Shown here in pieces: positions 1 to 10,700 of a stretch of DNA of 64,000 nt (within the stretch, counting starts at the first letter, position 1; every line of letters starts with the position of its first letter). The stretch is taken from the NCBI GenBank assembly GCA_030280995.1, contig JASXTE010000005.1, positions 29,370,501-29,434,500 of the forward strand, given 5' to 3'. Origin of the DNA: Hemileia vastatrix (taxonomy: Eukaryota > Basidiomycota > Pucciniomycetes > Pucciniales > Zaghouaniaceae). Below the pieces are notes generated by a model. It was not told the DNA's origin, ran no database searches, and worked only from the letters and a program-made list of their open reading frames with translations. Made by a program: the position numbers and the translations under genes.

Positions 1-994
1 CCTTTCCCTTATTGGGTTTGGATTGAGTCGAGGAGGATTGATTTGGTCGTGGGTGTGAAGAAGGTCCCGATTTAAAATTTAGGCTTTGAGATTTGTTGGA
101 ATATCAACGATGTTGAAGTCGTCCTTGATAAACGCCGTCAAGTTTGAGGGTTCGATCCATTAAATCCGTTAAAGTAGTCATCTTCTGACCGTGAAGATTT
201 AATTGATCCAGAATCCTCGAAGGAAGTCCTTTCTTGAAATGATACTTAAGGGCAGCATCATTCCAACCTACTCCAGTTTGAAGTGCTCTGAAGTTCGAGA
301 TATATTCAGAAGCTTTACCATTATCACTCATGCGAAGAAAATTAAGTTCAATTTCTGCGTTGTCCGTTTCATTAGGGTCCCCAAACAACGTAAAAAGTTG
401 GTCCTCAAATTTTTCCCAATTATTGATAAGTAAGTGGGTTTCTGTCAAAGAAAGCATGAGTAGATAAGGCTCGAACCATCTTGCTGCTTTCCCGGCTAGG
501 AATCAAGAAGAGTAAACAACCTTTGATCGGTCGCTGTTAAAGGTTCGAGGGTCATTATGGAACAGTAGCTTGCAGGTTTGCAAGAAGGGTCGCAATCTGT
601 CGGGGTGATCTCCGTCAAATTTGTCAGGAGATTTCATAGAAGGAGTTTTGAACTTAGATCCCTCTGAAGACGTTGGATTTGAAAGGGTTTTCATAAAAAG
701 TCTCATGAAATCTTCCAGAGAGTTAGATGGTCCCGGTTCTGAGGATTGGCCAGAAGGGTGATTGGCAGGGGCGGATGGTGCCTCATGCATTGTATCCTCT
801 CCTTCTTCTTCATCACTAGAATCCTCAAAATCTTGTGGAATGTCTTCTACAGATTGAACTGAATGTTGCCGTTCCCTAAGGTCGAGTGGTTCCAAAGAGT
901 GAGTGCGAGAAACAGACCTTGTGGCTGTTGGCCTGCCTCTAGCGCGAGCTCTAGTAGTAGCGCCCGTAGGAGGAGTGCGTTGAACAGGTGCCAT
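1..994 (-). pseudogene. Gag region of a G2-family Ty3/gypsy chromovirus, cut by window edge
   Basis: The minus-strand frame starts at the ATG at 994 and reads an acidic, Ser/Pro-rich N-terminus (about residues 1-120). A gypsy Gag core follows, with KSPDKFDGDHPDRLRPFLQ and, further on, a stretch about alignment of RNAs and particle assembly in this family. The same sequence recurs at 39300-40301 in the complete element, where the reading continues through a CX2CX3HX4C zinc knuckle. Gag would form the cytoplasmic particle. This copy is broken: an in-frame TGA near 500 ends the first part, and the frame reopens at 457-104. The remainder of the element lies left of the window, so length cannot be judged. 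Identification as gypsy Gag rests on the linked pol of the second copy and is firm. Confidence 0.85.
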
Positions 995-1065
995 TTAAAA
1001 TTTTAGAAACACCTAAAAGGACGTAGTGGTGCAAAGAATGAGAACTACGGAGAATTAAATTATAC

Positions 1066-1838
1066 TTTCACCGGACAACCTATGCACCAGGTCGAGGATG
1101 TTCCTGTAAGTGAGATGAGGGATTTTAGAAACTTCTTTGAAGCACAGAGGAATGATTCGAGGAAATGATTCAAAGGTCACTCGAAGTAATAGCTATAGGT
1201 TTGAGGTTCGTTCAAGAAGAATTATAAACTAGTTCCAAGGTAATAATAATTCTTAAAATCTCACGAAGGGTTGGAAACTCAATAATCAAAGATTTAGGAT
1301 TTAGAAATGAATATTGAGAAAGTAAAAGAAAGATACAATAACAATGATTTAACTTTTAAGGATTTACCACTATTAATGTAAATACGATATTATAATTTAA
1401 TTCTAAGGAATATAGAACCAAATACCCAACTCCTTTTATATCCTTTGTTCCTCCTCGCATTGACCTCCCTTCCATCGCACCATTCCCATTCCATTGACCA
1501 TTACTAACATACACTTAGACCCTCTCCACTAAATATCCGTCCATGCTCAATTTACCCCTTTTAATTAATTAACAAAACTTTAATAAAAAAACTACTACTA
1601 TACTATTTTTTTGATCCTAGCGCTGTGCGTCGCTTATTGAAAAGGACTAAGGTACCCTATTGGGAGATTGACTAATTTAGATTTAGAGTTTAGGCTAGCG
1701 CAGTTAAATAGTAAGTACACAAAGGAAAATCGCAGTTGCTATGGAGAATTGCTTTCTGCGCTTCGAGTATAGATTTAGGACTCGATATTATTTATTTATT
1801 GAGTTAATTTTGCCTCGAGTGTCACGTGGCGTGTGACA
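1066..1838 (-). repeat. LTR of the left G2 chromovirus (5' LTR in element orientation)
   Basis: This 773-bp block matches the two LTRs of the G2 element at 32685-33457 and 40315-41069. Its outer edge ends GTGTGACA at 1838 and its inner edge aligns with TGTCACCGG of the other copy but reads TTTCACCGG here. About 70 bp of untranslated leader (995-1065) separate it from the gag ATG and would contain the primer-binding site; I do not recognise a tRNA match there. The sequence beyond 1838 switches abruptly to coding-like sequence, so 1839-1843 (CTTTG) should be one target-site duplicate; its partner is outside the window. Confidence 0.85.
1433..1440 (-). promoter_or_regulatory. TATA box in G2 LTR
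   Basis: The minus strand reads TATAAAAG within a conserved stretch of the LTR. The same motif is at 40665-40672 in the other 5' LTR. It is placed to drive gag-pol transcription leftward. Assignment is by motif and position only. Confidence 0.5.
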
Positions 1839-2398
1839 CTTTGTGAAGATGAAGATAATGATCAATGTGAGACTAAAAAGATCCATATTGATCTCCATAA
1901 ACAAAACAAATGGATCCATCTAAGTATGGAATGATTTACTAAATGGGTAAGGGCACGAATGGGAAAGGAAACTTCAAGATGGGCTTTGAAACCATCAGAG
2001 AAAAGTGGGGATTGGGTAGTTGAAAACGTAGCAAGCATATTGATACATGGAAAGAGGTTTATTAGTTACCATCCACACATTGCAAATTCAACAATTTAAT
2101 TCTACAATGGAAATAATAGCCAATTTGGGCAAATTGATGATCTTTCAGGTAAAAGGAAGAGAATGATCAAATCTATTTAATATTAAGTCCTTTCAAGGAT
2201 CTCCGTCCAGAAGAAAAATCAAAGGATCCCTATGAGCTTTTCCCACAAGTGCATTTTTGGTTAGTAAGAGTAGCCAAAGAAACTCAAATTGTAATTAAGA
2301 AAGATGAAATAATTGTAAATGTAGCTACTGTCAAGCACAAAAAAGGAATGTTTGGAATCAAAGACAAGGTTGTCACTGCCATTGGACTGCAGACAGTA
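1839..2398 (+). pseudogene. 3' part of an unknown, possibly transposase-related gene
   Basis: Reading the plus strand from the LTR edge gives a coherent coding stretch with stops at about 1932 and 2096 and one frame change near 2150. It includes TKWVRARMGKETSRWALKP, HGKRFISYHPHIANST and, in the second frame, YLILSPFKDLRPEEKSKD followed by VHFWLVRVAKETQIVIKK. The last part has the look of the C-terminal region of large DNA-transposon proteins in basidiomycetes (Plavaka/KDZ-like), but I cannot assign it to a family with confidence. The gene lost its 5' end where the G2 element inserted at 1839. A possible donor GTGAGT at 2399 could join it, in phase, to the acceptor at 2876-2877, which would make it one gene with the next feature. 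Confidence 0.45.
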
Positions 2399-2877
2399 GT
2401 GAGTGAAAAAATTAATCAAATTTGTTTTCTGTTGACTAACATCTTTGTGTTAATTTGGAATTTGTGATGTTTGTAAATATTAAAAGAAATATTTCAATTC
2501 TTGATTAAAAATGCAATGCATCCAACTTACCTTATCTTAAATCAATGAACAATTACATTGGTTGCTTTTAATGCGAGAGAACACATGCTTTCAATGAGTC
2601 ATTTTTATCTTAAATGTAAGAATGAAAGAAATAAAATCATGATAATGATAAATATGATAAAATTTTTACTTAATGAATAATCTTCTTGCTCATTTATCTA
2701 CTATAAATAGTTTGACCTTCCCACTTTAGCTGATAGCTATATATGATTCAATTTATTTTTCCCCAAGAGAACATACACTTTAACAAGACTATAAACATAG
2801 TATCTTTTTTTACTTTTACTTTGATAGTTATGAATTTTAAAGACTGATTAATTTTATTTTATTTTCCTTTATTACAG

Positions 2878-4535
2878 TTCATTATGGATGATAATTTTGA
2901 AGGGATGTCTGTTGACCCAACTGATTCCAATTTTTTTCCACCTCAACATACTTAAACTGGAAATACTCCACCACCACCCACTGCTGATCTACCTGCAAAT
3001 GCATTTCAATCTGTACCACCTAATCCTAACCCACCACCTAATCCTAATCCAGGCCAAGAGTCTCATTCAGAACCAATAAAGTTTAATCCCAATCATCCTT
3101 CTTCTCCTGAAAGTGCTGATCATCATGCGGATCAGCTAGGAAGAGATTGGGCTAGTGAAGTATTGAGGGAATTTTTTGGAGAAAAATCATCATCTTCTCA
3201 GCCTAACCAAGGAGCAAGCACAAGTGGAGCTGGTAAGTCAAATTTGTAGTGTATTCTTTTATTTAAAAATAATCAATTTAATTAAATTATTTGAATTTTT
3301 AGTGAATCCCTCAAATATCAGTAATTACAAAAGACTCAATTCAGTAGAGTCTCATGAACAAGAATAAGGGTTAAGGGCTGTAAGAGGCTTAGTTAGAAAG
3401 AATGATGTTCCCAGGAGCTTGGACAGTCTAAATAGAAATATTTACCATTTTCTGAGTATTGTCTTGGGGGACCAACACAAATAGAAAAATATCCTGCAAG
3501 CCCAACACCTTTGGAGATTTAAAATTGGAAAGCTTGGAACCAAATTAAACTGTCCTAGCCTAAGTCCAATCTTCTAACTGTGCCAATTCTGCAACTGATT
3601 GACAATTTCTGATAACCAATTATATAGCCTTCTTGCAATCTGAAATTTGACTACCCAAATTTTTTTCAGCACCTGAGCCTCAAGGACTAAAAGGAGTAGC
3701 ACCTATTCCACTTTCTGTTAAAAGAAACTTACAGCGTGAATTTCAAGAAAAAGATTTTTGTAAATTTCCCTCTGATTGGACTTGCCGTGATTTTTCGGAA
3801 TCAACTTGGAATAAAGTCATAGGAAGCATAGTATGCGACCACTGTACCAGGTGGCTCACCACCCTGAATACAATTGATCAGTCAAAGCTTTAGTTCACTC
3901 ATTGTGTTTTTGAAAAATAGGTAGTTAATAAGGAGAAAGAGATGATAAGGTTGTTTGGGAAAGAAGAGGAAAGGGTGGAAAGAGAAAAGATTGAAAAGAG
4001 GGCAAGGGCACAAGTAAAACGTTATCGGACCAAGGTAAATTTTTTATTTCACTTTTCTTTTTGTTATTATTAAGCTGATTTAGTTGGAATTCAGATTGCT
4101 AGTGCATGCTACAAGTTAGAAAGATATCTATGCAGTGATGTGCCCCGTTTTATTGTGCTTTTTCATGATACTAGGTGCATCTCTGATATCAAGGAAGACC
4201 CACCACTAGCCCCAACTGCACCCATCCAAGCTATTCCTGGATGGCAAAACTCTGAACTCAATGATTTGTTTAAAAAAATGGATAATATGACAAACGACTT
4301 AGCCCATACACCAGCTCAAAAAAAATTGGCATCAAAAACATATTCACAGTCATTAGAAAGGACAGTTGCACAAGATGGTATATTCAATGTTCCCAAATAC
4401 CTCCCCAAGAATTGCTATTCAGCAACACTTTTAGCAGAATTATCTGTGAATGAAAGTGATTCACTTGGGGTTGGAGCTGATATTGATCTGGTAAAGATTC
4501 GGGAATCAATTAATACAGCATCAACATCATCATAA
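2878..4535 (+). pseudogene. Multi-exon pseudogene of unknown family
   Basis: Five exons can be laid out by splice sites and frame: 2878-3232 (donor GTAAGT), 3303 to an unclear end, 3670-3830 (donor GTATGC), 3921-4034 (donor GTAAAT) and 4095-4535, ending in TAA. The first exon is Pro/Asn/Ser-rich, ends with a charged segment DWASEVLREFFGEKSS, and has an in-frame TAA near 2953; a second stop lies at 3364-3366. Later exons read FCKFPSDWTCRDFSESTWNK, then a strongly charged helix KEEERVEREKIEKRARAQVK, then a C-terminal 146-codon exon with FIVLFHDTRCISDIK and NVPKYLPKNCYSATLLAELS. Phase is kept across the last three junctions, which supports a real spliced gene. I do not recognise it; it could be a rust lineage gene or a passenger of a DNA transposon. 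Confidence 0.55.
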
Positions 4536-4739
4536 CTTGGGTATAAGGGTGATCTTCTGTGTAATATAGCTATCTTATATTGAATTTTATGAATTCTGTT
4601 TTTTTTTTCAAAGTAGCTTGGTAAATTTTATGAGGTGATATTGAGAGAGAGTGAAATTTTAGTTAAGAAAAACAAATAATGTATGAGATATAAAAATCTA
4701 TTTTCAACTAATTGATGATCCATACCTCTTTAGGTCACA

Positions 4740-5543
4740 TTTAATTATCCATATTAATTTCAATCAAAATTAATGTTGACCAATACATAGTAATTACACA
4801 CTATGCCACTTACACTTGCCAGGCATAGCTGCCATTAAATATGCCAGTATCAAAATTAATTTTGATCAAAATCAAGGAGCATGTTAATCATGAATTTGTG
4901 GAGTCAACTGCATATTTTTATGCATGGTACCTTTGCAACATTAATTTCGATTGAAATTAATTTTTGATACTGGCATATTGAATGGTAATTATTCCTGGAA
5001 AGTGTAAGTGTCACAGTGTGTATTCATTATTTATTAGTCAACATTAATTTCAAACAAATTTAATATTGCCATTTGCATATTGAATCCAAAACAGCAAACA
5101 ACCCAAAAAATTCTTCTTAAAACTACTCATTAATTTCGATCAAAATTAGGTTTGACCATATACATATTGAATAGTAGTTATATCTGGTGTGTGTAAGTTG
5201 TAAAGCTTGGTTTAACTGTGTATTGGTCAACATTAATTTTGATTGAAATTAATATTAATGTGTAAATGATATATACAGGCTCAATATGCATTGTAAAGTG
5301 TTTACTTAAGAATAGAGGGCCCTACTGTTCATCTTACAGAAAAATGCTTGGTGGCATGTCAAATTAAATTTTAATTGAAGTTAATTTTGACATGTTATCA
5401 TGCATAAAAGTAAGCAACTGACTGCATAAATTGATGATAATCATGAACCTTAATTTCAATAGAAATTAATTTTGCCAAATGAAGATTGAATAAAAGCCAT
5501 GCCACTAACACTAGCCAGGCATATTTAATATTTTTTATGTATT
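4740..5543. repeat. Palindrome-rich repeat array, left part
   Basis: The 22-bp-class near-palindrome TTAATTTYRATYRAAATTAA recurs about every 90-120 bp (near 4752, 4850, 4945, 5042, 5127, 5230, 5362 and 5450). It is also organised at a larger scale: 4779-4861 is an imperfect inverted repeat of 4953-5038, giving a hairpin with arms of about 85 bp. The array is interrupted at 5543 by the nested LTR elements and resumes at 23235. No coding capacity is seen. Confidence 0.7.
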
Positions 5544-6466
5544 TGTCAGTAAAGTCTAGTATTTAAGTATGATATAATAGTATTTACTTATGGTCCTACT
5601 ACTTATTGATGAATGATTCAGTGATTAAACCTCAGGGGAAGACTAATAAAATAGTTATACTCAAATAAAACTCACAATACTTGGATTTAAATGTGTGCTA
5701 GTGGTGGAAAATAGATAAATAGAATATAGTTATAGCTTATATAATAATAATATCAACTTATAAAAGGCTTTATAATATATTTATAAATGTTAATAATTTT
5801 ATTGAAGTGTTGGATTTAAATGTAGCAAGTAATTGATAATAAATAACCGTCAAAATCCCTCCTTACTTATACCCCAAATCACCTGGAGTGCACAGACCTT
5901 CAATCCAGATGATGTCACTGCTATCCCCGGCAATTACAGCACTGTGAGGCCCCATAACCTCTCCATGGATTCCACTTCAAGCAGATTCAACACCCAGACC
6001 TCTAGTAAGGACCCTCCATCACAATCAATGATAACACAGATCTATACCACAAATAGATAATCCAGATAAAAGCGGATACCATAAAGAAACAGGTAAAATA
6101 AGCAATCAAAAAGAGATTTAATGAAACCCAAAGCATATAAAGGAAACAATTGAAATGTTCAAGCCCCCAATAACATCCCCAAGGATCCATATTAACCTAG
6201 CAATGATCTCCCAACCCATTAATCCGTGAATATCAATCCAAGGAAGCAGATTAAGTTGTCCAGACTGAGTGTATGCGCCTGAAATAGAATTTTTATGCTT
6301 CTGTTGGCATTGTGAGTCCACTGGATACGTCCATATGACCTAAACTAAGCATAAAAATAAAGTTTATAGGCTATTAAGGGGCTAAAACCCACTTATATAC
6401 ATAAATATACATAATATACTGCATATTTCACTGAATATGAGATTTATGTATACATATAAGCTTATG
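5544..6466 (-). repeat. Left LTR of outer G1 element, first part
   Basis: This is the first 923 bp of the outer 3' LTR, beginning TGTCAG. It stops at TTATG (6462-6466), the target duplicated by the inner insertion, and continues at 15322. A less AT-rich patch at about 5880-5990 is conserved in all four G1 LTR copies. Short open frames here are chance frames in LTR sequence. Confidence 0.9.
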
Positions 6467-7643
6467 TGTCAGTACAGTCTAGTATATAAGTATGATATAA
6501 TAGTGTTATTTTATGGTCCTACTACTTATTAATAAATGATTTAGTGATTAAACCTCAGGGGAAGACTAATAGAATAGTTATACTCAAATTAAACTCACAA
6601 TACTTGGATTTAAATGCGTGCTAGTGGTGGAAAATAGAAGAATAAAATATAGTTATAGCTTTTATAAAGATAATATCAATTTATAAGGGCTTTATAATAT
6701 ATTTCTGAATGTGAATAATTGTAGTGTAGTGTTTGTTTGAAGTGTAGTAATTGAATGATGATTATAAACCGTCAAAATCCCTCCTTACTTATACCCAAAT
6801 CCACTGGAGTGCACAGACCTTCAATCCAGATGATGTCACTGCTATCCCCGGCAATTACAGCACTGTGAGGGCCCATCACCTCCCCATGGCGTCCACTTCA
6901 AGCAGTTTCAACACCCAGACCTCCAGTAAGGACCCTCCATCACTATTAATAATAACACAGAGCCATACCATAATTAGAAAACCCAGATAAAAGCGGATAC
7001 CATAAAGAAACAGGTAAAATAAAAGATCAAAAAGAGATTTAATGAAACTAAAAGCATATAAAGGAAACAAATAAAATGTCCAAGCCCCCAATAACATCCC
7101 CAAGCATCCACATTAACCCAAAAACATATTTCCAACCCATAAATCCGTGAATAACCATCCAAGGAAGTAATTTTAGTTGTCCAAACTGGGTGTATGCGCC
7201 TGATATAGGTGTCTATGCTTCTGTAGGCGTTGTGAGTCCACTGATTTCGTCCATATGACCTAAAATAAGCAGAAAAACAAAGGTTATAGGCTATTAAGGG
7301 GCTAAAACCCACTTATATACCTAAATATACATAATATACTGCATATTTCACTGAATATGAGGTTTATGTATACATATAAGCTTATGTATGTCAATAATTA
7401 CTTCATATCACTTAAGATAAGTATATTATGACTCCATTAACACCTTAATAAGTATTATTAGGCCATGGATAAGCTATTTAAACTATTATAAATTATATAA
7501 TAGAATAATAATTATATATATATATAATAAAATAATATATATTATTATTTTAACCTTATTTTTAAGATATAAGCTTAATCTAATTAAGGTTATCTTATTT
7601 TAAGCATAAGAAATACTCAGTCCTAAGGATATTTAGGCTGACA
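6467..7643 (-). repeat. 3' LTR of inner G1 element
   Basis: A 1177-bp LTR, TGTCAG at 6467 to CTGACA at 7643. It matches 14140-15316 over its full length. Open frames of 75-112 codons inside it recur identically in the other LTR because the DNA is identical; nothing in them suggests real genes. Confidence 0.95.
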
Positions 7644-7655
7644 CTCCCTCACTCC
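7644..7655 (-). other. Polypurine tract of inner G1 element
   Basis: On the minus strand the 12 bases directly before the 3' LTR read GGAGTGAGGGAG, the expected position and composition for the plus-strand DNA primer. The outer element has the related GGTGAGGGAG at 15579-15588. Confidence 0.75.
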
Positions 7656-7761
7656 AAAAAAAACAATAAAAAAAAAATGTTAAGACATTTTAATTAATCT
7701 TAAGGAATGAAATAATAAAATAAAAAAGAATTTTTATAATACATATACTGAATGAACAGTA

Positions 7762-10700
7762 TTATTTAGATTTAAATTTTTTCAAGAGATTTTTAAGATC
7801 AGAGATTTCATTTTCTGGAATCCACTGGTCATATTCACTTGATTTATTTTTAAATCTTAGTAGATACTCAACTCCCTTTTCTTTTGTAAGGTGTCTCTTT
7901 TTGAGTATCTTTTCAATTTCTGCCTTTTCCACTATTTCTTCAGGTTGCTTTTTATGCCTTCCTGATCTTCTTGGAAAGAGAGCAGTATCATTAGAATGGT
8001 ATGGTTTTATAAGAGAAATAGGAAATACTGGATGTTTTCTATCATAAGGTGCATATAGAATAACCTCAACAGCATTATTACCAACCATCTTTTTAACTAC
8101 AAATGGTCCAATGAATGGATCCTTCAATTTAACATTACCATTTAAATTGAAATGTAGTGTTGAAATAAGGACTTCATCACCCTCTTTGAACATTTGTTCT
8201 TTATGGGCTTTATCCCATCTTTTCTTTTCATACTCAAAAGCCTTATTTATACATTCTTGAGCATGTTTTCTGCATAATTCTTGCATCTGAAGAAAAGATT
8301 TAGTACCTGGATGAATATCCAATCTAGGTAACTTATTAAGAGTTTTAGCAGGGGTATTAGGTACATAACCCAACCATAACTCAAATGGCTTTTTGCCAGT
8401 GACAGAATGTACTGTACTATTGTATGCAAATTCTAAACCTGGGATAAGGGTTACCCAATCATGCGTGAATTTGTCATTGTCTTTAAAATTAAGACCAAAA
8501 GCACAGTATCTTCTTATCATATCTTCTAAGGTTTGTATCATTCTTTCTGCTAGCCCATCAGTTTGTGGATGGTGTGCTGTAGAAAGTTTTAATTGACACC
8601 CTGAAACATCCATAAGTGACGTCCAGAACTCAGAAGTAAATTTAGGATCTCTGTCAGAAACTATTGCTTTGGGGAAACCTGCTGTATTTAACATTTGTGT
8701 CCACCATAAAAAAGCTAAGTCCTTTGCAGAAACCTCTTTGTGGGTAGGAATAAATTTACACATCTTTGTAAATCTATCTACAATTACCCAGCAGGAGTTA
8801 TAACTCTTATGCCCTGCTATTGGCAAACCTGTTACAAAGTCCATGTTTATGATTTCCCATGGAGCTTTTGGTTGCTCAATTTGTTGTAATAAACCAGCTC
8901 TTTTTCCTGTTAATCTTTTAGATTTTTGACAAGAATCACATGTTTCAACATATTTCTGAACATCCTCAGACATGTTAATCCACCAAGCTGTGTTTTTTAC
9001 TCTGGTTAATGTTTTATGGTAGTCAAAATGACCTGCTAATATATCATCATGACATATACTTAACATTAACTCCTTCATTGAAGGGGGAATTACAATTACA
9101 TTACTTAATTTTTTCCTGTAATATATAAAACCATCCTCAATGGAAAATTTTCCTTTCTCTAATGCCTCTTTATATTTATCTGGTAATGTTTTTATTAAAA
9201 CATTCATTGAAGCATTAGATGGATCATTTAATATTGTAGTTAATTTACTTAAGTCTGGATCTGAATTATAATTATCAAGAATTGATTGCATAAATTCATC
9301 CTCAAGATCTACAATATAAATGCCATAAATGTTAATAATCTCTGATTCAGGAACATAAGCAGGATTATCATCATTATTAGGCAGAGGTACTCTAGATAAC
9401 AGATCTACATTAGAGTGCAAGTTTCCTGCTCTATGTGTAATAGTCATCCGTCCTCTGTATTCTTGTACAGCTAATTGCCATCTGAACATGTGTCTATTAG
9501 GAGTTTTCATGTTTAAGAGTGACTTAACTGCACTACAGTCAGTTATTAACTCAAATTTTTGGTCTTCAAGGTAATAATGTAGCTTTTCAAGAGCCCATAC
9601 TACTGCCAAACATTCAAGTTGAGTAGCACCATATTTTAATTCACTACTTCTCAGAGTACGTGAAATATAGCAAATTACTACTTCTGACATTTTACCTTCA
9701 ATAAATTGTTTTTGATGCAAAGCAGCACCCAGTCCAATAAAACTTGCATCTGTATATAATACAAAAGGTAATTGGAAATCTGGTAATCCCAAGATTGGAG
9801 CTGTCATTAAACATTCTTTCAACTTATTAAAAGCTTGTTGTCTTTCATTATTCCAAATGAAAGCTTCTGATTTCTTTATCAGTGTGGTCAGTGGTGCAGC
9901 AATTGATTGGTAGTTTTTTATATATTGTCTATAATAACCACACATTCCAAGAAAAGATTGTACATCCTTCACATTTTGAGGAATGCCAATATTCTTTATT
10001 GCAGCCACTTTATTTTGGTCTACACATATTTGTAAGCCAGATACAATATGACCAAGCACTTTTAAAGATTCAAACCCAAATTTACATTTTTTCAATGCAA
10101 GGGTCATTTTTATTTCATCCATTTTCTGAAATACTTTCCTTAAATGGATTAAGTGTTCATCAAAAGTTTTAGAGAACACTATGATGTCATCAATGTATAC
10201 CATTAACCATCCCTCAATCATTTCATTATGGAATGTTATATCCATTAACTTTTGAAATACTGATGGAGCATTCTTTGGTCCAAATGGCATTCTGACATAC
10301 TTATAAATTCCCATGTGTGTTGTTATCAACAAAAAGTTCTGTGAATTCTTTTCAACAGGAATTTGATGGTACCCTTTATTTCCATCCAGGCAACTTATAT
10401 ATTTAGCACCTTTAAGGGTAGCATGTATAGAGGCAATCCTTGGCAAGGGATAAATATCATCTACTGTAAATGTATTTAATGCTCTATAATCACCGCACAG
10501 TCTTGCTTTATCTTGTTCATAAGAAATCAGCACTGGTGATATTACACAATATTTTGGTGTAGTTTCAACCTTCTCAAGAATGTTCATCTTTAATAACATC
10601 TTAATATTATCCTCTATGTCTTTCCTCTTCATTGGTGAAGCAGGATAAGGTTTCTTTTTAAGACTAGCAGGAATATTATCCATGTCACAGGTTAAACTAA

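Noticed and set aside
6876..7312. Open frames of 75-112 codons on the minus strand, identical at 14549-14985
   Set aside because: They lie in the two LTRs of one element and are identical because the LTRs are. No recognisable protein and no conserved frame in the outer LTRs.
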